In this document: positions 52,200 through 61,475 of the stretch, piece by piece
Layout: each line of letters starts with the position of its first letter
Numbering within the stretch: position 1 is the first letter of the stretch
Assembly (NCBI GenBank): GCA_016648135.1
Contig: JADDOH010010270.1
Span: 1 to 64,000, forward strand
Length of the DNA stretch: 64,000 nt
Origin: Agrypnia vestita
Lineage: Eukaryota > Arthropoda > Insecta > Trichoptera > Phryganeidae
Reading direction: 5' to 3'
The notes under the pieces: generated by a model
What the model saw: the letters and a program-made list of their open reading frames with translations, nothing else
What the model was told of the DNA's origin: nothing
Database searches by the model: none
Translations under genes and position numbers: made by a program

Positions 52200-52556
52200 A
52201 CTTTATTATTTAAAAAAACTAACCCATAAAAACCAAGTTTTTACTCTACTCCCTTTCTCATTTACTAGTTGAAACAGGTTTCGCGCTTACTCCAGTCGGG
52301 CGACGCTACGAAAGTGAGTAATAAAAACTGTTAAAATTTCGAAAAATCCAAAATTATACAATAATAATTTTAAAAAATTAAACAAAAATTTGTTAGATCA
52401 TTTTTATCGTCGCTACGAGTCTGCCTACAAATTTTCAGTTCGATTGGATCACGGGAAAAGGGTTAAAATCGATCCAAAGTTTTTTCGGTAGACAAGCGAC
52501 AAGCAGAGAAGCCGACAAGCAGACGCTACGAGCTAAAAGAAAGGGAGTAAAAATAA
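52200..52556 (+). mobile_element. Noncoding element, family F (copy 4, internally deleted)
   Basis: ACCCATAAAAACCAAGTTTT, ACTCCCTTTCT at the start; CACGGGAAAAGGGTTAAAAT and AAAGAAAGGGAGTAAAAATA at the end; about 200 bp of the interior is missing. Confidence 0.75.
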
Positions 52557-52559
52557 CAC

Positions 52560-52920
52560 TTTTTTTAAACAGATAAATAACACAATTAATGCGCGGTTTG
52601 AAGACGACATTTGGAATGATTTTTTTGTCCGGTTTGCGCGGCAAATGAGGTTACTTGACAAATATAACTCATTAATTCATTCAAAACCTTGAGATATAAC
52701 GAGTGAAAAGCTTTAAAAACCCATAAATGCAGGTAAAATAGACCGAATACGTGTCTAGGGAGCGCAGATCTGCGCTCCGGCACTCGACCGGTTGAGTAAG
52801 ATTGCTTATTTTTAATAAATTAATTGTTGTTTCATTTACAGAGTGGAAGTTCATGAGTAACAAATAATTTATGCACAATGTTTTATTCTTCTTCTTCAAA
52901 TGTAGCAAATTTATTTTGTG
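52560..52920. other. Unassigned sequence
   Basis: 52745-52795 contains a short mirror TCTAGGGAGCGCAGA-TCTGCGCTCCGGC (perfect AGCGCAGATCTGCGCT palindrome); otherwise nothing recognised. Confidence 0.4.
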
Positions 52921-52982
52921 GTAACATAATTATAATTAATATAAATTAACTTTGTTTAAAACCACTTATTTATTGAAAAAAA

Positions 52983-53234
52983 ATTAGAATTAAAGAACAC
53001 TTAAGGTGTTTAAATAGTAATAATTATTCTGAATTTGCTAACCATCTTTTGGCTACGGGTCATTCTTTTGATATTAATAAGGGTTTACAAATTTTACATA
53101 CAAATTATACAGAATCACAATTTGATAAATTAGAAATTTTGGAAATAAGAAAGAGTGTAAATAGTAAATTGAATATTATAAATAATCAGGTCCTTTTTGC
53201 AAATAGTTATCTTTTAAATTTATTTTCATATTAA
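52983..53234 (+). pseudogene. Penelope endonuclease C-terminal fragment
   Basis: Open frame IRIKEHLRCLNSN, then YSEFANHLLATGHSFDINKG, LQILHTNY and FDKLEILEIRKSVNSKLNII. The R(x)xEHL ... FAxHLxxTGHxF ... LxxLE(x)xEI pattern is the second half of the GIY-YIG-type endonuclease domain unique to Penelope-like elements, where it makes the target nick for priming. The GIY-YIG residues and whole RT are missing, and the segment starts directly at the inverted arm. It is an open but incomplete copy. Confidence 0.75.
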
Positions 53235-53310
53235 TTAGGTACTTTATATTATTATTTTCCATATATAACTTTTGATCTATACTTCGGTTTTTAAATATTA
53301 TTTTTGTTTT

Positions 53311-53347
53311 CCTGATGAAGAAGCCATTGGCTTTGAAACGTGTTGAT
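53311..53347 (+). ncRNA. Hammerhead-like motif, family G (copy next to PLE coding)
   Basis: CTGATGA 53312-53318, extra A, GAAGCC-ATT-GGCTTT, GAAA 53335-53338, then CGTGTTGAT. Stem I pairing is poor here. Its position downstream of a Penelope endonuclease ties the motif to PLEs. Confidence 0.45.
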
Positions 53348-53424
53348 TTTTTTCAATAAATAAGTGGTTTAAACAAAGTTAATTTGTATTAATTATAATT
53401 AATGTTTTATTCCACTGATTTGAG

Positions 53425-53752
53425 TTATTTATTTATTTATGGGAAACTAACAGTACATATAAAGAGATTGTACATGATTATTGAACAGTATAGAGACCAT
53501 CTTACAAGTTTCCACAGAATTAACATGTTGTGAATTAACATAAAGCAACTATAACTTGAGTTACATAATAAAAAACAAAAGAAGTGAAAGTTTTAGGTTA
53601 TGGAAAAACTATGGGAGTCAAAGAATTAGAGGTAAAAGGGGAATTAGGAAAGGATAGGAAAGGACAAATCTACTTAGTAAAAAGGACAAGAGATAAGAAT
53701 AAAAAGAAGTGCAAATGTATATGTATAGCAAAAGATATCTGATCAATACATC

Positions 53753-53787
<35 letters not shown>

Positions 53788-54150
53788 AATATATATAAGA
53801 GGTCTGGGCAAAAGAAAAAATGTTAATTAAAGAAAGATACAAGATAAAAAATTACATACACGAAGTCTGTTCAAAAGAAAGAAGATGGATTAAAGAAGAG
53901 GAAAAAAAAAAGATTTATGACTGAGAATTTATGTACAAATTCATAGGTCGATGAATTGAAAAGATCCAAGTCGCTGAATATAGAGTTGAACAAATTAGAC
54001 GAGCGATATATAAAAGAGTTTTGCCGGGAGTTGGTATTACAGGGTGAATGGCTCAAGGTCTCAACCGATCTAGTGGATCTTCCGGGTACTCTCAGGGAGA
54101 TGCGCTGCAGCAATGCCGGGCAGTCAATCTTAGAGGTAGCTAGTTTATGA
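53425..54150 (-). pseudogene. 5'-truncated LINE (RT C-terminus, 3' UTR, tail)
   Basis: The minus strand reads LQRISLRVPGRSTRSVETL and NSRQNSFIYRSSNLFNSIFS, DLDLFNSSTYEFVHKF (54113-53940): the VP...TxxxxxSFIYRxxxLFNxL...LDLF...F C-terminus of CR1/jockey-like RTs. The 3' UTR runs to an AAATAAATAAATAA tail at 53425-53440 and includes the segment also found at 10862-11060, plus a TA tract (53753-53785). Confidence 0.7.
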
Positions 54151-54189
54151 AGAAATATAACATCACCAGTATTTCTGCGATTGACCAGG

Positions 54190-54270
54190 GGTGTAATGTT
54201 AAAGAAGTTCGAAAAAAAAGTTATAAAAGCCTAAGAGCTTTCGATGGGCACAACCATCATCTTCAGAGGC
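54190..54270 (-). repeat. PLE-type 3' repeat fragment
   Basis: Minus strand: CCTCTGAAGATGATGGTTGT and CGAAAGCTCTTAGG, like the repeat at 2925-2977. Confidence 0.4.
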
Positions 54271-54361
54271 AATATTAGAACTAATTGTTAATAAATATGG
54301 CCAACAATTAAAAACTAAAGGGAGGACGTGCGGGGAGGGTAGTTATTTATTGATATATACT

Positions 54362-54625
54362 ATATATATATATTCAAGAACACATTCATATTTGTGAAGT
54401 TGTAATTTTAGTTTTAAACCAAATTAATTAATCAATTAATAAAAATAAGAACTACATATAAGGTCGATATATTCACGGAAACATAGAGGGTTGCTATAGC
54501 TTAGTGGTCAGAGCACCAGCCCCGGAAAGAAGGTGACCTGGGTTCGAATCTCAGTAGTAAACTAATGTTTTTTCGTGAATTAGATTTTTCTGTATGTCTT
54601 TCTAATTGATTAATTAATTTGATTT
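54362..54625 (+). mobile_element. tRNA-carrying foldback element, family K (copy 5)
   Basis: Left arm ATTCAAGAACACATTC and CCAAATTAATTAATCAATTA; tRNA-like 54488-54560 (AGCTTAGTGGTCAGAGCACC, B-box GGTTCGAATCT); right end CTAATTGATTAATTAATTTG, the mirror of the left. Its anticodon region differs from the other copies. Confidence 0.7.
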
Positions 54626-54629
54626 AAAA

Positions 54630-55520
54630 AAAAAAATACATACACTAATACTTATTTCAGCAATGTGAATGATGCGGGTATTTAAATATTTCTTAAGTTC
54701 TTTTTATTTTAAATTTCCCTATTAATTAAAAATAATAATTAACAACAAGGTTTAGAAAATAAAAATATGCTTTTCCACTCAGCTTTTATTGTATTCTAAA
54801 ACACAGAAAAATAAACTTAGAACAAATTCTATCTTCTTTTTTTTTTGAGTCAATAATGTTGCCTTGGGCGAATTAATATAATAATAAATTGTTATCATAA
54901 AAAAAATAATATTTAACGGGTCTACACACACCTGTTGCTTTAATAGTATCGATTATAATAACAATGTAATAACTTTTTCCTATTTAATACATAGAAATTT
55001 ACCTTAAATCGTTGTTTTATTATTAAGAAATAAAAAATCACGTAGGTATAATATTTTCTGTTTAATTTCTTTTTTTAATTACAAAATTGTTTATTGCATT
55101 TTTACAGAATGATTTGCAGATTTTATTTATCTTAATTTGTAATTGATATTTTGATTTCTTTTTTGTGTACTTTTTCTTAATAGTGTTTAAATTGTAGTGG
55201 TATCACTGTTTTACTATTTTTTTCAATGTTGCTGTACAAGTTTCCACGTTATTAATTATTTTAGAATTATTTAGAAGACGATTGTAAATCATGGACATCA
55301 GGGCGCTCAATAATACTTCAAAGTATCGACACTTGAACACGTTCCATATAGGGTTAAATATTCTATACAAAAAAATTACATAGGTACTTGGTGCGTACCT
55401 ATGTGTGTGTCAAAATTTTGAAAAATTGCCTAAAAATTATTTTAAAAGGTTAATGTTACGCATTATAATATCCGGGACATTACTCGAAGTAAGGAGCTCA
55501 AAATCATTCATCATTGTATG
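54630..55520. other. Unassigned AT-rich sequence
   Basis: No coding or repeat signal recognised. Confidence 0.4.
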
Positions 55521-55524
55521 TATA

Positions 55525-55670
55525 CTAATAAACAAAGAGGTAAAGTTGTAAGTTTGGATGTAGGAGGTAATCTCCGAAACTACTCATCCGATTTCAAAAA
55601 CTCTTTCACCAATACTTAGAATAGACTTTCAAAGTGGTAATAGGTTTTATATACAACATTTAAAAATTTG
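55525..55670 (-). repeat. RTE-like 3' end fragment (minus)
   Basis: ACTAATAAACAAAGAGGTAA, GGTAATCTCCGAAACTACTC and ACTCTTTCACCAATACTTAG; the reverse of 23505-23660. Confidence 0.5.
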
Positions 55671-57070
55671 ATATTGTATGGATGTTTCTACGATGAAATT
55701 AGTGAACATCGCTTTGTGTAGAGTGATTACTTAAGGGGTTACGTGTAGTCAGAGGCGCAAAAAAATAGACATTTAAAAAAATTTTTTTTGAACGGTTATT
55801 TAATGTTTTGATTCAATTCATAATACCAACGTTTTACTTTATATTTTAAGTAACTATACCGAAAATATCAAATAAAATTATTAATACTGGACCACGATAG
55901 AATCTCGTTTCTTGACCCCTGTTTTGCAAGTAGTGCCTCGCGGTGTCCATCAGTGCTTCTTAGTGGTTTATCTAAATTTAAGGAAACAAAAATAAATTAG
56001 TAGTTTAATAGTTAATCTTGTGCAAAATCGAAGCTTTTTTATTTTTTTAAAAATTTAGCAAAATGGCGGTCTTTGAAAGCTTAATTATGAATTTTGAGGG
56101 AAAAAATCACTCATTTATTATTTATAAAAGAATAAGTTTAAGTCAAAAAAAAAAATCCTTCGATTAAGCACAAGTTTTTAATGCCTAAAATATGATGTTT
56201 AAATTTCATTTAAATCTGTCAAGTAGTTTTTAAAATATCGTGGACACCGTTTTTGAAAACGTTATTTTGAGAAAAACGCGTTTAAAGTTTTATGCATAAA
56301 TAATTAATACTAATACAATTTAAAAAATTACTTACGTAGAGTCGTCTATTTTTGGTACATATAATACATCTTCTGCCGATGTGTAAGCCTACAAGATGTC
56401 GATTTTTTTTCTACGTCTCATTTTGCCTTCTCGAGTGACTTGATTTGCACGTTGGTCAGCAATCTTTATGCGCTCTATATCGAGTTTTTCAGCATATCGG
56501 TGTGCATTAGGTCCATAATATAATCCTATGCATTGGAAATCATTAATATTCCTTGCATACCTTCATGACGTCTCATTATAAATTTTTGAAAATGATTATA
56601 ATACACGCACAACTACCTATCGACTGCTGGGTTTCACTGCCACTGAAGGGTCTTATGTCTAAAAATCGAAGTATAAAAGAAATTTCGTACATTATTATTA
56701 GAATTAAACAGGTAAAAACCGCGTTCCGCAGCAGTCGCGCCGTTTGTCAGCCCGGCCGGCTCTAGTAGCGTCCGCGTATCAGTACGGGCGGCAGCGGAGG
56801 GCCCTACAGTTATCGTTGGATATCTTTAAAACTAATAACCGGATCGAGTTGATATTTTCACACAATATTTTTGAAATATTTTGCTTTAAGAAAATACCAA
56901 AAAAAAAATTTCGATTTTAAAAAATCCTGACTACACGTAACCCCTTAAGCCAACTCATACAGGTTGTGCCCTGGGCCACCCTGTAAAAAGACCTCCATAC
57001 ATGTTTCTCATATAAATATCTTCGTCTCTTTGCGACTTCTATAATTTATCTTAATAAATAAAATCTTATT
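55671..57070. repeat. Foldback family D copy split by a TTAA-type MITE
   Basis: 55671-55734 ends ...GAGTGATTACTTAA and 56945-57070 resumes TTAAGCCAACTCATACAGG; other copies read GTGATCACTTAAGCCA without the insert. Confidence 0.75.
55735..56944. mobile_element. TTAA-flanked MITE (piggyBac-type), 1210 bp
   Basis: Identical 18-bp termini GGGGTTACGTGTAGTCAG and mirrored CTGACTACACGTAACCCC, bounded by TTAA at 55731-55734 and 56945-56948. TTAA duplication is diagnostic of piggyBac-like transposition. No transposase; a moderately GC-rich patch (CGGCCGGCTCTAGTAGCG) near 56750. It would need a transposase in trans. Confidence 0.85.
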
Positions 57071-57117
57071 TAAATATTGAAAAAAAAGTTTTTTTTATTA
57101 TATTACCTATGCTTTTT

Positions 57118-57245
57118 TAGATCAGGGATTCAAGCCCCATATCCGGCCGTTTAATTTAAAAATTTTAGCCGTGAATAGCCGAAAGAAATTTTAGACGTAA
57201 CACAAAGTTACGGACGGACAGACGTACAGACAGCGAAATTATTAT
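57118..57245 (+). repeat. Dispersed repeat R fragment
   Basis: TTCAAGCCCCATATCCGGCC, AAGTTACGGACGGACAGACG and AGCGAAATTATTATG. Confidence 0.55.
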
Positions 57246-57353
57246 GTTTGATTAATAATGTCATTATAAAATCATTTCGCTCTTTTTGAATAAAATACAA
57301 ATTTATTTCATTTTTAATAATTTAAATTGTTACATTAATAAAACTTATAATAA

Positions 57354-57960
57354 ACTAGCTGTCCTTACCCGGCGTTGCACGGGTTAAGGATTAAGTTTTA
57401 AATAAATTTGTGAGGGTAAACAAAGGTTCGATTCTAATGGTATAGATTTGCAACGAAAATAATAAGCGGAGTTTAATAATAAGTTTTCAAATTTTGAGGT
57501 CAAAAGGTACAGATTTACCTAGAAAATATATCAGGAGTGGGGAAGGGGTAAGAGAATAGGGAGGAAATGTTGCCTATGTTTCCCGCCCAGTACTAAAGAA
57601 TAAGTTTCCAAATTTTAAGTCCAATCGGTCAAATGGTACAGATTTGCATCGAAAGTATTTCAGGGGGAGGGGAAGGGGTATGAGAATAGGGAGGATATAT
57701 CACTTATGTTACCCGCTGAGTCTTGAAGAATAAGTTTCCAAATTTTGAGTCCGATTGGTCAAACGGGATAGAAATAATATAAGAAATAAAATATGTCAGG
57801 AGGAGGGGAAGGGGTATGAGAATAGGTGAGAAATGTTGCCTATGTTACCCGCCGGCTCCCAAAGCATAAGTATGCAAAATTTGAATCGAATCGGACAAAC
57901 GGTGTAGATTTGTATAGAGAACAGACAGACAGACATAGAAATATTAGAATTTAATTGTAA
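57354..57960 (+). mobile_element. RTE-like repeat containing a 115-120 bp minisatellite
   Basis: Begins CTAGCTGTCCTTACCCGGCG and ends GACAGACAGACATAGAAATA. Between about 57480 and 57900, units with AATAAGTTTCCAAATTTT, GGTCAAA-GG and GGGGAAGGGGTATGAGAATA recur about four times. Confidence 0.65.
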
Positions 57961-58034
57961 AATGTGAAATATAAAAATAATAAAAGGAAATTCAGCTTCG
58001 CTAGACGCGACCCGAGGGACGAACATTAACCATC

Positions 58035-58470
58035 GCAGAAATAGTGTCAGCGCGGGGTCCCCCCCCCCGGGCAGGTGCGGGGGGCGCCGTCTCAAGGAGC
58101 GCCTCTCAGCCAATGGGGGACCGCGGCGCGCTCCATAAAGCTTCTAAGAAATCGATAGGTGTTTTCCCGCCCGGCCCGCGCCCCGCCGCGACCGCCATCT
58201 TAGCTCCGCGGGCGGGACGCGGCGCGGCGGCGGGCGCGCGCGCGAGCGGGACGCCGGCCGCGGGGAAGAGTGCGCGCACTCGCCGCCCGCGAATCCAAAA
58301 TGGCCGCCGCCGCCGCTTCTTAAACATTCTGCCGGGCGGCGTGGGTGGGTTTTTCAAGCGCGGCCCGCGGCGGGGGGGCGTCTTGGAGGGGGCCGCGGGC
58401 CGCGGGCCGCTCACCTGCGAGACGCCCCGGGCGGGGGTGCCTACCAGCCGGTGTGCGCTGAATTTGACAG
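58035..58470. promoter_or_regulatory. Strong CpG island with two YY1/Pho-type sites
   Basis: The most GC-rich stretch here, dense in CpG (GCGGCGGGCGCGCGCGCGAG). GCCATCTT at 58194-58201 and AAAATGGCC at 58297-58305 are on opposite strands. Four long overlapping frames are Gly/Arg/Pro/Ala-rich and compositional. A CpG-rich promoter is possible, but no initiator or exon can be assigned. Confidence 0.5.
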
Positions 58471-58484
58471 CATCGCGAGTACTG

Positions 58485-58555
58485 CGGATGAAATTTAACA
58501 CTTTCAGTCACCGCCTGGCACCACTGCGATGTGGAGTTTAGGATCGATAATCGGT
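58485..58555 (+). repeat. Dispersed repeat H (copy 1)
   Basis: GATGAAATTTAACACTTTCA, CACCGCCTGGCACCACTGCG and ATGTGGAGTTTAGGATCGAT; also at 59800-59860 and 59905-59985. Confidence 0.6.
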
Positions 58556-58596
58556 TTATTTATTTGTTTAACGTCCATATGGGCTTTTGCAAAATA

Positions 58597-58752
58597 TATG
58601 TACCGTAGCCGGCAAACATCTTGAAATTTTACGGCGCAGTGGGGAGAAGTTTGCGCATGTACCATTCCACCAAAGAGATTAAAATTTTGTCTTCTGCGCA
58701 TTCCCCCACTATGCCAAAAAATTTCAATAAGTTTGCCGGCAACTGTACAATA
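58597..58752. mobile_element. Short foldback MITE
   Basis: Inverted ends TGTACCGTAGCCGGCAAAC and mirrored GTTTGCCGGCAACTGTACA, arms of about 60 bp with CTTGAAATTTTACGGCG / ATGCCAAAAAATTTCAAT; total 156 bp. Confidence 0.7.
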
Positions 58753-58953
58753 TAAAAAATCACATAAGACAGATATACGGTAAAGATTCAAGTACAAGGT
58801 TACAATTACAAGTAAAAATCACAAAAGACACATACCTAGTTATAAAGATTACAGTACATTAAGAGGATAAAGTACAGGATAAAGTACATAAAATAGATTT
58901 GTGTAAATTCATAACAGAAGTAAAAAAGAGAAGTTTTAACAGGATGAAGAAAA

Positions 58954-59013
58954 ATGTCTAAAGTAAAAGGTAATGGAAAAATTTATTTTTCCATTACCTT
59001 TTACTTCAGACAT
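58954..59013. repeat. Hairpin, 29-bp arms with 2-nt loop
   Basis: ATGTCTAAAGTAAAAGGTAA...AAAAAT then TT then the mirror, with one mismatch. Confidence 0.9.
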
Positions 59014-59284
59014 AAAGAATTGTTTCAGTTACACAGTTATACTATCAGCAAAAATGTCTACCACCTCCGCATGTTCATTACCTAACGAGTGTAATAATGC
59101 ATTAATTCGACATTTCTTCTATAATAGAATAATGTAGGTACTATCTTGATGACCTCGATGTGATGTCTTGATGACCTCGATGGTATATATAAGTCGATAA
59201 GACTAAAAAGCTGGGGCAATCAATCATATTATCTATGATCTATACATAAATATTAGGTGAAATATATTATCTATGATCCTATAC
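59014..59284. other. Unassigned; short direct repeat of GATGACCTCGATG
   Basis: TCTTGATGACCTCGATG occurs twice at about 59150-59180. No other feature. Confidence 0.4.
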
Positions 59285-59321
59285 AACTATTAAACTTGTC
59301 TCACAGACAAGTTTAATAGTT
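59285..59321. repeat. Perfect hairpin, 17-bp arms, 3-nt loop
   Basis: AACTATTAAACTTGTCT, CAC, then the exact reverse complement. Confidence 0.9.
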
Positions 59322-59710
59322 GCGGACGACTGAAGAGATATTCATTATCAATATCCTCCAAGCGTATATTTAATTTGTAATTCAAAAATCTTAATAATTT
59401 TTTTGTATTCGTTCAACATCCGTCGAATGATTAACATAGTGAGGCGACCAAATGATCGAGTTATATTCAACCTGAGGTCTGACAGGAGAAGTGTAGAGGA
59501 CTTTATAAGTGCGCAGGTCTGTAAAGTTTTGTGCAGTTCTTAAAACAAATCCCAACATTTTGAGATCTTTATTAGTTATCAAGTCAATGTGGGGAATGAA
59601 TGATAATTTAGTGTCAAAAATTACTCCCAGATCACTTATCTCCCTAACTGATACTAGATTTGCATCATTAATTTTGTAGGTTATTTTTAATAGGATACCT
59701 TTTTTGGTAG
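59322..59710 (-). pseudogene. Reverse transcriptase fragment (minus strand)
   Basis: Within the frame 59391-59807 the last 80 residues read YKINDANLVSVREISDLGVI, FDTKLSFIPHIDLITNKDLK, MLGFVLRTAQNFTDLRTYKV, LYTSPVRPQVEYNSIIWSPH and STDVERIQKNY. This is the DLGVxFDxxLxFxxHI ... LGFxxR ... LYxxxVRxxLEYxSxxWxP ... IExxQ block of CR1/jockey-like RTs. A frameshift follows and LRFLNYKLNIRLEDIDNE can be read in another frame to about 59310. The N-terminal part of the open frame is AT-rich non-RT sequence. Confidence 0.8.
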
Positions 59711-59799
59711 ATATTTGTATAATATATAAACGTATGTTGTATAAGATATAAACGATGACGATCACTCTGCAGAATATATTTATTACATTAACTATGGTA

Positions 59800-59985
59800 T
59801 CCCACATCCTTTTAGTCTCCGCCTGGTATTACTACCGCAATGTGGAGTTGAGAATTGACAACGGATAACGGGGGGAGACTAGAATATCTACATACTAAGT
59901 ATTATGGATAAAATTTATCACTATCAATCTCCGCCTGGCACCGAAGTTGATTGTGGAGTTGTGGGTTCATAATCGTATTTCAACT
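59800..59985 (+). repeat. Dispersed repeat H (two tandem copies)
   Basis: TCTCCGCCTGGTATTACTAC and TCTCCGCCTGGCACCGAAGT, each followed by TGTGGAGTTG, about 110 bp apart. Confidence 0.6.
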
Positions 59986-59989
59986 TAAA

Positions 59990-60600
59990 ATTCATAACCT
60001 CTTCTATGGGTTTGTTGTCTACGACCAGTTTACATCTTCGAGGTTGTCTAGATATTGTAAGACACATATATATAACAACCGTAAACTTAAAAAAATTAAA
60101 ATAATTATTTACTTTTTTATTTATTTAATATCTCAAATCTAATCATCCTAGTTTTTTTTTAATAAATGCAGTCACCATCCATGTCAATTTCTGCTTTCCA
60201 TATACCTGGAAGATGGTTGTTTCTGCAGTTTAAGAGTGTCCAGGGTCCAGTGTCCTGGTGGCGCACCTTTCGTTCTCTTCCACAGCCGCCAGAAGGGGCT
60301 GGTCATCGAAATCCTGAAGGTTAACCCTTCCTGACTAGTTGTCAGTTATCTAACAGTTGACTCCAGCTTTGAAGGGAACAAATCACTCTCGGCATGCCTT
60401 TTTGTTAATCGTTCATCGTCGTCGAAAAGAACGTTGAGGTCGCGAAATATCAGCACCTCTCCACCCTTTCTCAAAGTGGCACAGAAGTATGTGGCATACG
60501 TTGTAATATTTTCTATGCTCATTTTAATTTCTTAATCCTGTTAAAGAATTGTAAAATTTCACATATTACAAATACAGATGAAAATCAAACATAATAATTT
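59990..60600. other. Unassigned sequence
   Basis: 60180-60500 has coding-like GC content (GGTGGCGCACCTTTCGTTCT, CACAGCCGCCAGAAGGGGCT), but no frame or domain was recognised on either strand. Confidence 0.35.
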
Positions 60601-60733
60601 TACGTAATTTTTTTCGAATTCACGGATTTAAAAAACAAAATAAATGGCCGCAGATGGTGATTGAAGGCCAGCAAACCCGAACCGGCCGCTAAACGAGAGT
60701 TGCTACCGCTGCCTTTCCGTAGACCGACAAAAA
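60600..60733 (+). repeat. Dispersed repeat R, left part (split by Helitron C)
   Basis: ATGGCCGCAGATGGTGATTG, GGCCAGCAAACCCGAACC, GAGAGTTGCTACCGCTGC, CCGACAAAAA; resumes at 61228 with ATACTATA, GCTTAACAAAGACGCGACGC. Confidence 0.65.
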
Positions 60734-61227
60734 TCAATATATATATAAAGAAACCCGTGTTTCTCTACCCGCCAAGTTTTCTCCACAACCAGCCACAACC
60801 ACCCACCGGTGGTTATGGTGGTGGATAGCCCTTGGTGTCACATCGAAAATATGCGAGTTTGGTGGGGGTGGCTGAGCGTGGGTGGGAGTGGGTGACGAAA
60901 ATGTGCTTTCTAGCACATTGTTTTGTTATGGGAAGGTCTAAAAGGCTTCAGTTTGTTTCAAAATAGGCGCGCCGACTGTGTCTAGAAAGTTCCGGAAAAA
61001 CCTGCTCGAGAAAATTCTGGAAAGAGAAGGTTCTAGAAAATTCACGAAAGTTCTATAAGGTTCTAAACTGAGTGGCGGAATGTGTCGGTGTATCTAGAAG
61101 GTTCCTGTACATTCGATAAATTTCTTGAGAGTTCTGGAAGGAGAATGTTCTAAAAGGTTCGCGAAAGTTCTATGACGATCCAGTGTACTAAAAATCTACG
61201 CGTGCGAAGCCGCGCGGGCAAAGCTAG
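60734..61227 (+). mobile_element. Non-autonomous Helitron-like element (copy C, complete)
   Basis: 5' TCAATATATATATAAAGAAA, 3' hairpin GCGAAGCCGCGCGGGC and CTAG (61224-61227), inserted between A and T as Helitrons do. Repeat R resumes on the other side, so both ends are fixed by context. About 494 bp, no Rep/helicase. Confidence 0.85.
60984..61054. promoter_or_regulatory. Heat-shock-element array of Helitron C
   Basis: 60984-60998 (3 pentamers), 61009-61023 (3), then 61025-61054 (6 in perfect alternation: AGAAG GTTCT AGAAA ATTCA, then CGAAA and GTTCT). A second, slightly mutated array follows at about 61120-61173. Confidence 0.75.
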
Positions 61228-61475
61228 TATACTATAAACATATACCAGGGCTTAACAAAGACGCGACGCATTTCATGTTCCGCCCAGCACAATCGCCAGG
61301 GTTTAAAATAATACCATTGACTGCCGGCAGGGGAAATATAAAAAATATGTTCAAATATTTTGATAAAAGTCGTTATTACTATTTCATGGGTGTCGGCTTT
61401 AAATAAGTAAATACATTCTTTAAGAACCGGTATGTAAAATTACCGTCATTTTTGACGGGTCACAGCTAGGTTATG
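61228..61475 (+). repeat. Dispersed repeat R, right part
   Basis: GACGCGACGCATTTCATGTT, GGGTGTCGGCTTTAAATAAG, AAGAACCGGTATGTAAAATT, TCATTTTTGACGGGTCACAG-CTAG. Confidence 0.6.

Larger units (their letters stand above)
52925..53395 (+). mobile_element. Penelope-like element 3' end, family G (copy with coding)
   Basis: A left inverted arm (ACTTTGTTTAAAACCACTTA-TTTATTGAA, 52950-52980) is fused to the 3' coding end (52983-53234), then a 3' repeat with the ribozyme-like motif (53311-53347) and the mirrored arm (CAATAAATAAGTGGTTTAAA). 5'-truncated PLE copies with a partial inverted pLTR look like this. Confidence 0.75.

Noticed and set aside
53956..54150. 64-codon plus-strand frame
   Set aside because: It is antisense to an RT C-terminal fragment with recognisable motifs on the minus strand.
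58044..58541. 165-codon plus frame and 131-codon minus frame
   Set aside because: Both are products of the CpG island composition (Ala/Gly/Arg/Pro runs), present on both strands at once, with no recognisable family.
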